A DNA stretch of 5,584 bases from Actinomycetes bacterium (GTDB lineage: Bacteria; Actinomycetota; Coriobacteriia; Coriobacteriales; Coriobacteriaceae), in assembly GCA_023441725.1 (NCBI GenBank), contig JAEZNV010000151.1, positions 1 through 5,584 on the forward strand. Direction: 5' to 3'. The notes below the pieces were generated by a model. It searched no databases, was not told the origin of the DNA, and was given only the letters and a program-made list of their open reading frames with translations. This document shows positions 1-5,584 of this stretch, one piece after another. The number at the start of each line of letters is the position of its first letter. Position 1 is the first letter of the stretch. The translations under genes and the position numbers were made by a program.

Positions 1-30
1 GAGCAGCTTTGTATCTGCTCGGGCGCCTTT
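1..30. terminator. Probable intrinsic terminator, cut by the window edge
   Basis: GAGCAG at 1-6 is the exact reverse complement of CTGCTC at 15-20, leaving an 8-base loop. The right arm continues as GGGCGCC and then TTT (21-30). This is the shape of the 3' half of a GC-rich terminator whose left arm would begin before the window. It lies about 20 bases beyond the stop codon of the minus-strand penicillin-binding protein gene, where its terminator would be expected. It may work in both directions if a gene on the other side converges here. Only six base pairs are visible, so the rest of the stem is inferred. Confidence 0.45.
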
Positions 31-50
31 GATTGGCTATGGCTGGGTGC

Positions 51-2234
51 CTACTGACCCGTAGAGGGATCGGGCGTGGGTGTAGGCGTTGGAGTGGGGG
101 AACCGCCCTCGCCGCCGTCTTCGCCACCGCTACCGTCGCCGCCGGTCGAGCCGCCGGTCGTTCCGGTGCCACCCGTGGTGCTGCCGCCCGTGGTCTCGGT
201 GGTCGTGGTCGTAGTCGTGGTTGTCGTAGTCGTGGTCTCTTCCTCGTCTTTGTCCTCGGTGTCGCTTTCCGCCTTCTTGGTGTTGCTGGTGCCGTAGAAC
301 TTCCAGACGTTGTTGTTCTTATACGTGGGGGCCGTTCCGGTCGGGAACTCCTCGCGCTCGGTGCTGGCAAGGACGGTGTTCATGAACTTCTTAAAGACGG
401 GCAGGTTAGTGCTGTCGCCCAGCAGGTCCGTGCCGTACTTTTGGATGGGAATCTCACCTGCGGAGTAGCCGGTCCACAGGGCGCATGCCAGCTGCGGGGT
501 ATAGCCGCAGAACCACAGGTTGGTGGTGTTGTCGGTGGTACCTGTCTTGCCGGCATAGGGCTGGTTCACACTCAGAGCGCCGGCGGCACCCGTGCCGCTG
601 CCCTGCATGACGCCGGTCAGGACGTCGGTCACTGCCGCGGCCTCGCCGGTGGAGAGCACCTGCGAGGGGTTATCGGTGTGCTGGTACAGTACCGAGCCAG
701 TTCGCGAATCAATCTCGGTGATGGCGATCGGCTGGCGATAGTAACCGCCGTTGGCAAACGTGGCATAGGCCGCGGCCATCTCGAGCGGCGAGATGGAGCC
801 GGTGCCGAGCGTCATGACGGGAACGTCCTCGATATTGTCCTTAGAGGGATCGATGCCGAGCTTCTTGACGAGCGACATGATCTTGTTATTGCCGATGGCC
901 TCTGCAACCTGGATATAGCCGGTGTTGGAGGAGTATGCCGTCGCCTGCTTGAGCGTGATGGTGCCGTAGCTTTGGTTGGCGTAGTTCTGCACCTCGGTCG
1001 TGGTGCCCTTAGCCTTGAGCGGCGAGTTGCAGTTGAGGGTGACGTTGGGGTTCATGCCGTTTTGGATGGCAGTGGCCAGCGTAAAGGCCTTAAACGTGGA
1101 GCCTACGGGACGCTTGGCCGTGGCGTGGTTCACGTGGTTCTCGTCGGCGTTATAGTCGTAGCCGCCCACCATGCACTTGATGTAGCCGGTCTTGGGGTCG
1201 ACGACGACCATGCCCATGTCCAGGCCGTCGAGCGAAAGCGTGTCGAGCTGGGCACGCACGGCCTCCTCGGCAGTCTGCTGCATCGTGGGGTCGATGGTGG
1301 TCTTGACAGTTAGGCCGCCCTTAAACAGCACGTCGGTGGAGAACTCCTGCTCCAGCAGCTGCTTAACATAGGCGACAAAGTAGGGCTGCGAATACACGTC
1401 GACGCCGCTGCCCGAAATCTCGGTTACGTTGAGGGTGATGGGCTCTGCCTGTGCGGCGTCGTGCTCCTCCTGGGTGATGTGGCCCAGGCGCAGCATGTTG
1501 TCGAGAACCTTGTTGCGGCGAGACAGTGCCAGATCGGGATTGACCGTGGGGTCGTACTGCGAAGGCGAGTTGGGAAGGCCGATGAGCAGCGCGGCCTCGC
1601 TCAGGGTGAGGTCGGCGGCGCTCTTGGACAGATACGTCTCGGCTGCGGCCTCGATGCCGTAGGCACCGTGGCCGTAATAGATGGTGTTGAGGTACATCAT
1701 GAGGATCTCGTCCTTGGAGTACATCTCCTCCATCTTGATGGCGATATAGGCCTCGCGCACCTTACGCTCGATGGTCGAATCGAACTGCTCCTCCTGCAGG
1801 ATGGTGTTGCGTACCAGCTGCTGGGTGATGGTCGATGCACCCTCGTGGCCACCGGAGACGGTTGCCACGGCGGCACGCGCGATACCCCACAGGTCGATAC
1901 CGCCGTGCTCGTAGAAGCGCTCGTCCTCGACGTCGACGGTGCCCTGCAGCACGTACGGAGAGACCTGGTCCTTGGTGACGGACTTGCGGTTTTGCGTGTA
2001 GAAGCTCGCGATCTTGTTGCCGTTGCAATCGACGATCTCGGTGGGTTCACTCACCAGATAGGCGTTGGCGTCGGTATAGTCGGGCAGATCGGACAGCCAA
2101 CGATTGACGTTGCCGATCATGCCGATGCCAAACGCTACGCCCGCGATGAGCAAAAAGCCCAAGAACGAGAGCAGGATCATGGGCAGGGCGTGCGTCTTGG
2201 AACGACTGCGTCCCTGTCGTTGGCGAGGACCCAT
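51..2234 (-). CDS. Class A penicillin-binding protein (PBP1A/1B-type), bifunctional transglycosylase/transpeptidase
   Basis: This 727-residue membrane-anchored enzyme polymerises lipid II into glycan strands and cross-links the stem peptides outside the cell. A basic cytoplasmic tail (about 1-18) precedes one membrane segment (about 19-41). The GT51 domain (about 65-265) has EDERFYEH with the expected catalytic Glu103, GASTITQQ (132-139), RKVRE (157-161, second conserved Glu161) and YLNTIYYGHGAYG (181-193). The penicillin-binding domain (about 335-625) has STFK (nucleophile Ser379, Lys382), SSN (435-437) and KTGT (563-566), so both activities look intact. The tail from about 655 is low complexity: acidic residues, 13 threonines (667-679), a Gly/Thr/Ser stretch and a Pro-Thr repeat (713-721). 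I chose the ATG at 2234 because GGAGGT lies 6 bases upstream. An in-frame ATG at 2357 would add 41 residues that resemble no signal or domain and would cover the intergenic region. It is divergent from the U32 gene. The class is certain; the exact paralogue name (PonA, PBP1A or PBP1B) cannot be assigned from sequence alone. Confidence 0.96.
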   Translation of the reverse strand: MGPRQRQGRSRSKTHALPMILLSFLGFLLIAGVAFGIGMIGNVNRWLSDLPDYTDANAYLVSEPTEIVDCNGNKIASFYTQNRKSVTKDQVSPYVLQGTVDVEDERFYEHGGIDLWGIARAAVATVSGGHEGASTITQQLVRNTILQEEQFDSTIERKVREAYIAIKMEEMYSKDEILMMYLNTIYYGHGAYGIEAAAETYLSKSAADLTLSEAALLIGLPNSPSQYDPTVNPDLALSRRNKVLDNMLRLGHITQEEHDAAQAEPITLNVTEISGSGVDVYSQPYFVAYVKQLLEQEFSTDVLFKGGLTVKTTIDPTMQQTAEEAVRAQLDTLSLDGLDMGMVVVDPKTGYIKCMVGGYDYNADENHVNHATAKRPVGSTFKAFTLATAIQNGMNPNVTLNCNSPLKAKGTTTEVQNYANQSYGTITLKQATAYSSNTGYIQVAEAIGNNKIMSLVKKLGIDPSKDNIEDVPVMTLGTGSISPLEMAAAYATFANGGYYRQPIAITEIDSRTGSVLYQHTDNPSQVLSTGEAAAVTDVLTGVMQGSGTGAAGALSVNQPYAGKTGTTDNTTNLWFCGYTPQLACALWTGYSAGEIPIQKYGTDLLGDSTNLPVFKKFMNTVLASTEREEFPTGTAPTYKNNNVWKFYGTSNTKKAESDTEDKDEEETTTTTTTTTTTTTETTGGSTTGGTGTTGGSTGGDGSGGEDGGEGGSPTPTPTPTPDPSTGQ
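92..239 (-). repeat. Low-complexity C-terminal tail coding region of the PBP, with a 15-base imperfect tandem repeat
   Basis: This stretch encodes the tail of the penicillin-binding protein: a run of 13 Thr codons (198-236), then Gly/Ser/Thr/Asp/Glu, up to the start of the Pro-Thr repeat. On the plus strand the 13-mer TCGTAGTCGTGGT occurs at 209-221 and again at 224-236, a period of 15 bases. All four Thr codons (ACC, ACG, ACT, ACA) are used, so the array is not a pure trinucleotide repeat. The tail probably acts as a flexible, surface-exposed linker that reaches into or through the wall. It has no LPXTG-type sorting signal. Confidence 0.75.
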
Positions 2235-2240
2235 ATATTG

Positions 2241-2246
2241 ACCTCC
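2241..2246 (-). promoter_or_regulatory. Ribosome binding site of the PBP gene, decides its start
   Basis: On the minus strand this reads GGAGGT, a near-perfect Shine-Dalgarno sequence, 6 bases before the ATG at 2234. No comparable site precedes the longer in-frame start at 2357. This is the main reason for shortening the gene by 41 codons. Confidence 0.85.
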
Positions 2247-2256
2247 AGGTATGTCG

Positions 2257-2280
2257 TGCCGCGCGGCAGATACGCCGCTG
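2257..2280 (-). promoter_or_regulatory. Small hairpin-forming segment in the PBP 5' leader
   Basis: The leader holds a perfect 12-base palindrome, TGCCGCGCGGCA (2257-2268). GCGGC (2263-2267) can also pair with GCCGC (2274-2278) across a 6-base loop. Both lie just upstream of the PBP ribosome binding site and downstream of the candidate -10 box, so they would be in the transcript. A role in translation control is conceivable, but short GC palindromes are common by chance in GC-rich DNA. Confidence 0.25.
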
Positions 2281-2300
2281 GGGCAGGATGGACATAAGTT

Positions 2301-2306
2301 ATTACA
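2301..2306 (-). promoter_or_regulatory. Candidate -10 box for the PBP gene
   Basis: The minus strand reads TGTAAT, five of six matches to TATAAT, within a locally AT-rich patch (about 2295-2317) of the divergent intergenic region. It would give a leader of roughly 60 bases. I see no good -35 hexamer at 16-18 bases; that position falls in the GC-rich inverted repeat at 2318-2338. The assignment is tentative. Confidence 0.3.
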
Positions 2307-2317
2307 CGATAAACCAA

Positions 2318-2338
2318 ACGAGGCGCGCGAGGCCTCGT
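2318..2338. promoter_or_regulatory. Perfect 7-bp inverted repeat between the divergent PBP and U32 genes (operator or antisense terminator candidate)
   Basis: ACGAGGC (2318-2324) and GCCTCGT (2332-2338) are exact reverse complements separated by 7 bases. The repeat sits next to the candidate PBP -10 box, covering its -35 region, and about 60 bases before the U32 start. This position would suit a dimeric regulator acting on both genes. Read on the minus strand, the hairpin is followed by TTTGGTTTAT, so it could also act as a weak intrinsic terminator that stops antisense transcription from the U32 side before it enters the PBP gene. Neither role is shown. Confidence 0.4.
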
Positions 2339-2386
2339 GTATGCTGGATGACGGCATTTTTCAGAGTGAATGCATACCTTGTTGGT

Positions 2387-2392
2387 AAGGAG
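2387..2392 (+). promoter_or_regulatory. Ribosome binding site of the U32 gene, decides its start
   Basis: AAGGAG lies 7 bases before the ATG at 2400. The alternative in-frame starts at 2370 and 2415 have no comparable site upstream. The ATG at 2460, where family similarity begins (ALPELLAPAGG), has only a G-rich run before it. Confidence 0.7.
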
Positions 2393-2399
2393 TTTGCCG

Positions 2400-4370
2400 A
2401 TGGTGATTCGGACGATGGGGCCGAGCGGACAATGCGATAACGAGCCGGGGGCTGCCGGGATGGCGCTGCCCGAACTGTTGGCGCCTGCCGGCGGACTCGA
2501 TCAGATGCTCGCGGCGATTGCAGCGGGCGCCGATGCCGTCTATGCGGGCCTGGGCGGGTTTAACGCCCGCGTGAGCGCACACGGCTTTACCGACGACGAG
2601 TTTTTGCGCGGCTGCGTCGTGGCGCATGCGCACGGCGTGCGTGTATACGTGACGCTCAACGTGTTTGTGTTCGATGACGAGTTGGCCGACGCGGTGGCGC
2701 TGGGGGCGCATGCGCATGAGTTGGGTGCCGATGCCTTGATCGTGGCGGATGCCGGTCTGGCCTGCGCGTTGCGCGCGGCGATTCCCGGGGTCGAGATTCA
2801 CCTGTCCACGCAGGCGGGCGTCCATAGCGAAGGCGCCGTGCGCCTGGCTGCCGACGAGCTCGGGGTCGAGCGCGTGACGACCGCCCGCGAGCTGGCGGTC
2901 GACGAGATTGCCGCCCTGTGTGCTACCGGCGTACCTATCGAGGTGTTCTGCCACGGCGCGATTTGCATCGGATATTCGGGCGCCTGCGAGTTTTCGGCCC
3001 TGCGGCGTGGACGATCGGCGATGCGCGGCGACTGTACGCAGCCGTGCCGCTTGGCGTACGACCTGGTGGACGAGGCGGGGGAGAGCGTCGTTTCCGTGGA
3101 GGGCGATCGTCTGCTGTGCCCGCGCGACTATCTGGGCATTGCGCACCTGCCCGAGCTTGTTGGGGCCGGGGTGGCGTCGCTCAAGATCGAGGGGCGCATG
3201 AAAAACCCCGACTACGTGTTCAACGTGGTGCGGGTGTGGCGTCGTGCACTCGATATGCTGCGCGATGGCTCGTGGGATGCCGCTGCCGTGTCGGCGCTCG
3301 AGCGCGAGCTGGGCAGGTCGTTCAACCGCGGGTTTACCGATGCATATCTGCGGGGGCGATCGGGTGCTGAGCTCATGAGCTTTGAGCGTGCGATTAACCA
3401 GGGCGTGCGCGTGGGCCACTTGGTGACTGTGGGTCACGAAGAGGTGACCGTCGAGCTCGATGCCGCCGTGGCAGCGGGCGACACGCTCGAGATTCGGTTC
3501 TATCCGGGTGCCGATGCGCGCCCCGATGTGCCCAAGCGCTGGCCCCAGGTGCCCTGCCCGGTGGATGCGGCGGCGGGGGAGCGCGTTGTCGTGCACTGCA
3601 AGCGTAAGGTGGATGCGGGATGCGAGGTGTACCTGATTCGCAGCGCCGGCGTGTTGGAGCAGACGACGACGGCGCTGGAGCACATGCGGGTCGAGACGGA
3701 CGCGGTCGTACCCGTTGCACGAGCCGTTGAGATACTGCCCTTTGAGGGCGCCGTGACTGTTGACGACGTGCCCGAGGCGGCGTTGGCGGAGCCGACGGAA
3801 AAGGGGGCTTCCGCTCGCATGGTCTTTGCCTGGCAGCTGATGGATGCCGACCCGTGTGGCGAGCGCGATCTGTCCGATGCGACCGTGGTGCTCGACGAGG
3901 TCTGTCGCGCGGCCGATGCCTCGCGTACCCGTTCGCTTATGCGGCGTGCCGGGCGCGTCGTCTGCCGTAATCTGGGACAGGTGGCGATGGCGCGTGAGCT
4001 GGGCGTGGCGTTTGACGTTGCGGCACCGGTGTTTTGCGCGAACCGGGTTACGCTTGCCTGGCTACGCGGGCTCGGCGCGGGCCGTGTGTATTTGCCTGCC
4101 GAGCTTGTCGCTGACGACGCAGAGCGCGTTGCCGAGCTTGCCGCTTGCCCCGGTGTCTTGGGGGCTGTCGACGCCGACCGTCCCGAGCTCATGGTGTGCG
4201 AGCACTGCTTGCTGACTGCCGAGGGCGCCTGCGCCACGGATGTGACGGGGCAGGTCCGTTGCCGTGACTGCTCGCGTCGTCAGCAGGCGCGCTTTTTGGT
4301 CGAACGTGACGGCACGCGTTTGCCGGTCGTTGTCGACGCGTGCGGCAGGACGAGGATTTTCCTGTCGTAG
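2400..4370 (+). CDS. U32-family protein (annotated as 'peptidase U32'), probable iron-sulfur RNA-modification type enzyme
   Basis: This is a 656-residue cytoplasmic protein. The U32 core starts at about 22 with ELLAPAGGLDQM and GADAVYAGLGGFNAR (43-57). It contains the family signature EVFCHGAICIGYSGACEFS (181-199), then GDCTQPCR (210-217), LLCPRDYLGIAHLPEL (238-253) and SLKIEGRMKNPDYV (260-273). Cys189, Cys196 and Cys212, with Cys216 or Cys240, match the kind of cysteine set that binds a 4Fe-4S cluster in U32 proteins such as UbiU/UbiV. A C-terminal cysteine-rich module (Cys600, 603, 611, 621, 624, 648; ends DACGRTRIF) resembles that of the longer U32 proteins of Gram-positive anaerobes. Characterised members hydroxylate RNA (TrhP/YegQ on tRNA U34, RlhA/YdcP on 23S rRNA) or ubiquinone precursors. 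I see no classical protease motif. The specific substrate is unknown. The region at about 340-590 is divergent and I recognise no named domain there. An in-frame ATG at 2370 gives 666 residues; the 2400 start has the better ribosome site. tyrS follows 97 bases downstream on the same strand. Confidence 0.9.
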   Translation: MVIRTMGPSGQCDNEPGAAGMALPELLAPAGGLDQMLAAIAAGADAVYAGLGGFNARVSAHGFTDDEFLRGCVVAHAHGVRVYVTLNVFVFDDELADAVALGAHAHELGADALIVADAGLACALRAAIPGVEIHLSTQAGVHSEGAVRLAADELGVERVTTARELAVDEIAALCATGVPIEVFCHGAICIGYSGACEFSALRRGRSAMRGDCTQPCRLAYDLVDEAGESVVSVEGDRLLCPRDYLGIAHLPELVGAGVASLKIEGRMKNPDYVFNVVRVWRRALDMLRDGSWDAAAVSALERELGRSFNRGFTDAYLRGRSGAELMSFERAINQGVRVGHLVTVGHEEVTVELDAAVAAGDTLEIRFYPGADARPDVPKRWPQVPCPVDAAAGERVVVHCKRKVDAGCEVYLIRSAGVLEQTTTALEHMRVETDAVVPVARAVEILPFEGAVTVDDVPEAALAEPTEKGASARMVFAWQLMDADPCGERDLSDATVVLDEVCRAADASRTRSLMRRAGRVVCRNLGQVAMARELGVAFDVAAPVFCANRVTLAWLRGLGAGRVYLPAELVADDAERVAELAACPGVLGAVDADRPELMVCEHCLLTAEGACATDVTGQVRCRDCSRRQQARFLVERDGTRLPVVVDACGRTRIFLS

Positions 4371-4375
4371 GTGTT

Positions 4376-4390
4376 CGGCCGCGCCGTTTT
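4376..4390 (+). terminator. Weak intrinsic terminator-like hairpin after the U32 gene
   Basis: CGGC (4376-4379) and GCCG (4383-4386) can form a 4-bp stem with a 3-base loop, followed at once by TTTT and then GGTTATTATT. It begins 5 bases after the U32 stop codon. The stem is short, so termination would be partial at best and read-through into tyrS is likely. Confidence 0.3.
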
Positions 4391-4393
4391 GGT

Positions 4394-4399
4394 TATTAT
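4394..4399 (+). promoter_or_regulatory. Candidate -10 box for tyrS
   Basis: TATTAT matches the consensus TATAAT in five of six positions and lies in the only AT-rich patch of the U32-tyrS gap. It would give a leader of about 65 bases. I see no convincing -35 hexamer at 16-18 bases upstream. tyrS may have its own promoter here in addition to read-through from the U32 gene. Confidence 0.3.
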
Positions 4400-4419
4400 T
4401 AGTGGGTTTATGAACTTCG

Positions 4420-4446
4420 AGCACCGCCGTATCCGGTGAGGGTGCT
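4420..4446 (+). promoter_or_regulatory. Leader hairpin region before tyrS with two competing pairings
   Basis: AGCACC (4420-4425) can pair with GGTGCT (4441-4446) across a 15-base loop. The same left arm, read as CACCG (4422-4426), can instead pair with CGGTG (4434-4438) across 7 bases. The two structures exclude each other, and the outer one ends 6 bases before the ribosome site. This region is far too short for a complete T-box leader and I see no T-box sequence. It could affect translation or mRNA stability, or be incidental. Confidence 0.3.
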
Positions 4447-4452
4447 ATAGCA

Positions 4453-4460
4453 AAAGGAGG
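4453..4460 (+). promoter_or_regulatory. Strong ribosome binding site of tyrS
   Basis: AAAGGAGG, an excellent Shine-Dalgarno match, lies 7 bases before the ATG at 4468. This fixes the tyrS start and fits a well-expressed housekeeping gene. Confidence 0.9.
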
Positions 4461-4467
4461 ATACCCA

Positions 4468-5584
4468 ATGCTGTCTGTCGACGAGCAAATGCGTATCATC
4501 ACCTCGGGCGCAGCGCAGATCGTCCCCGAGGCCGACCTTCGCAAGAAGCTTGAGAAGGGCGAGCCCCTCAACATCAAGCTCGGCGTCGATCCCACCAGCC
4601 CCGACCTGCACCTGGGCCATGCCGTGCCCCTGCGCAAGATGCGTCAGTTCCAGGACCTGGGCCACAAGGTCACCCTCATCATCGGTAACGGCACCGCACT
4701 GATCGGCGATCCTTCGGGCAAGAACTCCACCCGTCCGCAGCTTTCGCAGGAGCAGATTGAGGCCAACGCCGAGACCTACGTGAGCCAGGCCATGAAGATC
4801 TTGGATCCCGAGAAGACCACCATCGTGCACAACGGCGACTGGATCCTGTCGATGGATCTGGCCGGCCTGCTGCAGGTGTGCTCCAAGTTCACCGTCGCCC
4901 GCATCCTCGAGCGCGATGACTTTACCAAGCGCTACCAGTCCCAGACGCCGATCGCCCTGCACGAGTTCCTGTACCCCGTGATGCAGGCCTTCGACTCCGT
5001 TCAGATCAAGGCCGACGTGGAGATGGGCGGCACCGACCAGCTCTTCAACCTGCTCGCTGGTCGCGAGCTCATGGAGAAGATGGGCATGGAGCCGCAGATC
5101 GCGCTTACCATGCCGCTGCTCGAGGGCACCGATGGCGTGCGTAAGATGTCCAAGTCCTACGGCAACTACATCGGCCTGACCGATGCTCCCAAGGATATGT
5201 TCGGCAAGACCATGTCCATCCCCGACGAGATGATCGGCAAGTACTATCGTCTTGCCAGCTCGCTCACCCCGGCCGAGGTCGACAAGATCGACGCTGCCCT
5301 GGCCGACGGTTCCGCCGACCCCTACGAGCTCAAGCGCGCGCTGGGCCGCGACCTGTGCGATACCTACCACGGTGCCGGCGCCGGCGACGAGGCCCAGGCC
5401 GAGTTCGACCGCGTGTTCAAGGAGGGCCAGCTTGCCGACTTCCCCGAGAAGCACGTCGAGCTGACCGTCAACGACGAGGGCCAGATCTACCTCGCCGGCC
5501 TGCTCAAGGACCTGGGCCTTTCGGCCAGCGCCGGTCAGGCCCGCCGCGACATCGACGGCGGCGGCGTCAAGATCAACGGCAAGG
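4468..5584 (+). CDS. tyrS: Tyrosyl-tRNA synthetase, TyrZ-like type, 3' end cut by the window
   Basis: This class I synthetase charges tRNA-Tyr with tyrosine using ATP, in the cytoplasm. 372 codons are visible and the frame is open to the window end. The catalytic domain shows LGVDPTSPDLHLGH with the HIGH-type motif HLGH at 48-51, GDPSGK (80-85), FTVARILERDDF (141-152), HEFLYPVMQ (165-173), the tyrosine-site segment GGTDQLFN (187-194) and KMSKS at 226-230. An S4 RNA-binding domain that reads the tRNA begins at about 341 (IYLAGLLKDLGLSASAGQARRDI at 340-362) and is cut after VKINGK. About 25-40 residues are probably missing, judged by a usual length near 400-420. The motif context (LGVDPT, GGTDQLFN) is closer to Bacillus subtilis TyrZ than to TyrS with its YCGFDPT-type motif; that comparison is from memory. 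Lys codons are all AAG and most others end in C or G, more biased than in the U32 gene, as expected for high expression. Confidence 0.97.
   Translation, partial: MLSVDEQMRIITSGAAQIVPEADLRKKLEKGEPLNIKLGVDPTSPDLHLGHAVPLRKMRQFQDLGHKVTLIIGNGTALIGDPSGKNSTRPQLSQEQIEANAETYVSQAMKILDPEKTTIVHNGDWILSMDLAGLLQVCSKFTVARILERDDFTKRYQSQTPIALHEFLYPVMQAFDSVQIKADVEMGGTDQLFNLLAGRELMEKMGMEPQIALTMPLLEGTDGVRKMSKSYGNYIGLTDAPKDMFGKTMSIPDEMIGKYYRLASSLTPAEVDKIDAALADGSADPYELKRALGRDLCDTYHGAGAGDEAQAEFDRVFKEGQLADFPEKHVELTVNDEGQIYLAGLLKDLGLSASAGQARRDIDGGGVKINGK

Noticed and set aside
76..297. Small plus-strand frame encoding Pro/Val/Ser-rich runs
   Set aside because: It is the reverse reading of the Thr13 and Pro-Thr repeat tail of the PBP; the poly-Val arises from the Thr codon run.
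33..1313. Long plus-strand open frame (426 codons) across the 3' half of the PBP gene
   Set aside because: It is fully antisense to a clear class A PBP with intact motifs. Its translation is Val/Gly/Arg/Leu-rich with no recognisable domain, as expected from a G/C-biased third position on the other strand.
1461..2297. Plus-strand open frame of 278 codons across the 5' half of the PBP gene
   Set aside because: It is antisense to the GT51 domain, has no ribosome site or known motif, and has shadow-like composition (Val, Gly, Asp, Leu).
2348..2376. Possible sigma-70 promoter for the U32 gene (ATGACG, then TGCATA 17 bases later)
   Set aside because: The -35 matches four of six positions but the -10 is poor, so it is not above chance. 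The real promoter was not identified.
2361..3683. Minus-strand open frame of 440 codons opposite the U32 gene
   Set aside because: The product is His/Arg/Ala-rich with no domain, and it overlaps a well-supported U32 core. Codon bias on the plus strand explains it.
4371..4467. T-box riboswitch upstream of tyrS
   Set aside because: The gap is only 97 bases, and I found neither the conserved T-box sequence nor a specifier stem and terminator/antiterminator pair.
4408..5454. Minus-strand open frame of 348 codons opposite tyrS
   Set aside because: It is antisense to an unmistakable tyrosyl-tRNA synthetase. The Leu/Gly/Val/His-rich product with no motif is typical of a shadow of a highly biased gene.

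Overview
The window is GC-rich with strong G/C preference at third codon positions. It looks like ordinary chromosome from a high-GC Gram-positive gut anaerobe, most likely a Coriobacteriia member such as Collinsella. That assignment rests on codon use and the general look of the proteins, not on a search. I see no mobile element, CRISPR array, tRNA or rRNA, and no sign of recent transfer.

Layout. Positions 1-50 hold the edge of a probable intrinsic terminator. Positions 51-2234 (minus strand) encode a complete class A penicillin-binding protein: one membrane anchor, a GT51 glycosyltransferase domain, a transpeptidase domain and a long low-complexity Thr/Gly/Pro tail. Positions 2235-2399 are a divergent intergenic region with the PBP ribosome site, a candidate PBP -10 box, a perfect 7-bp inverted repeat and the ribosome site of the next gene. 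Positions 2400-4370 (plus strand) encode a complete 656-residue U32-family protein with two cysteine clusters, more likely an iron-sulfur RNA-modification type enzyme than a protease. Positions 4371-4467 form a short leader with a weak terminator-like hairpin, a -10-like box, a hairpin region with two alternative pairings and a strong ribosome site. Positions 4468-5584 (plus strand) encode tyrosyl-tRNA synthetase, cut by the window end inside its C-terminal S4 domain.

The PBP builds peptidoglycan outside the membrane. The U32 protein and TyrRS are cytoplasmic and both plausibly linked to translation (RNA modification and tRNA charging). The U32 gene and tyrS run in the same direction and may be partly co-transcribed, although the gap has its own terminator-like and promoter-like elements. 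I found no clearly new system. The points most worth checking are the inverted repeat between the divergent genes, the dual cysteine clusters of the U32 protein, the alternative hairpins ahead of tyrS and the PBP tail.
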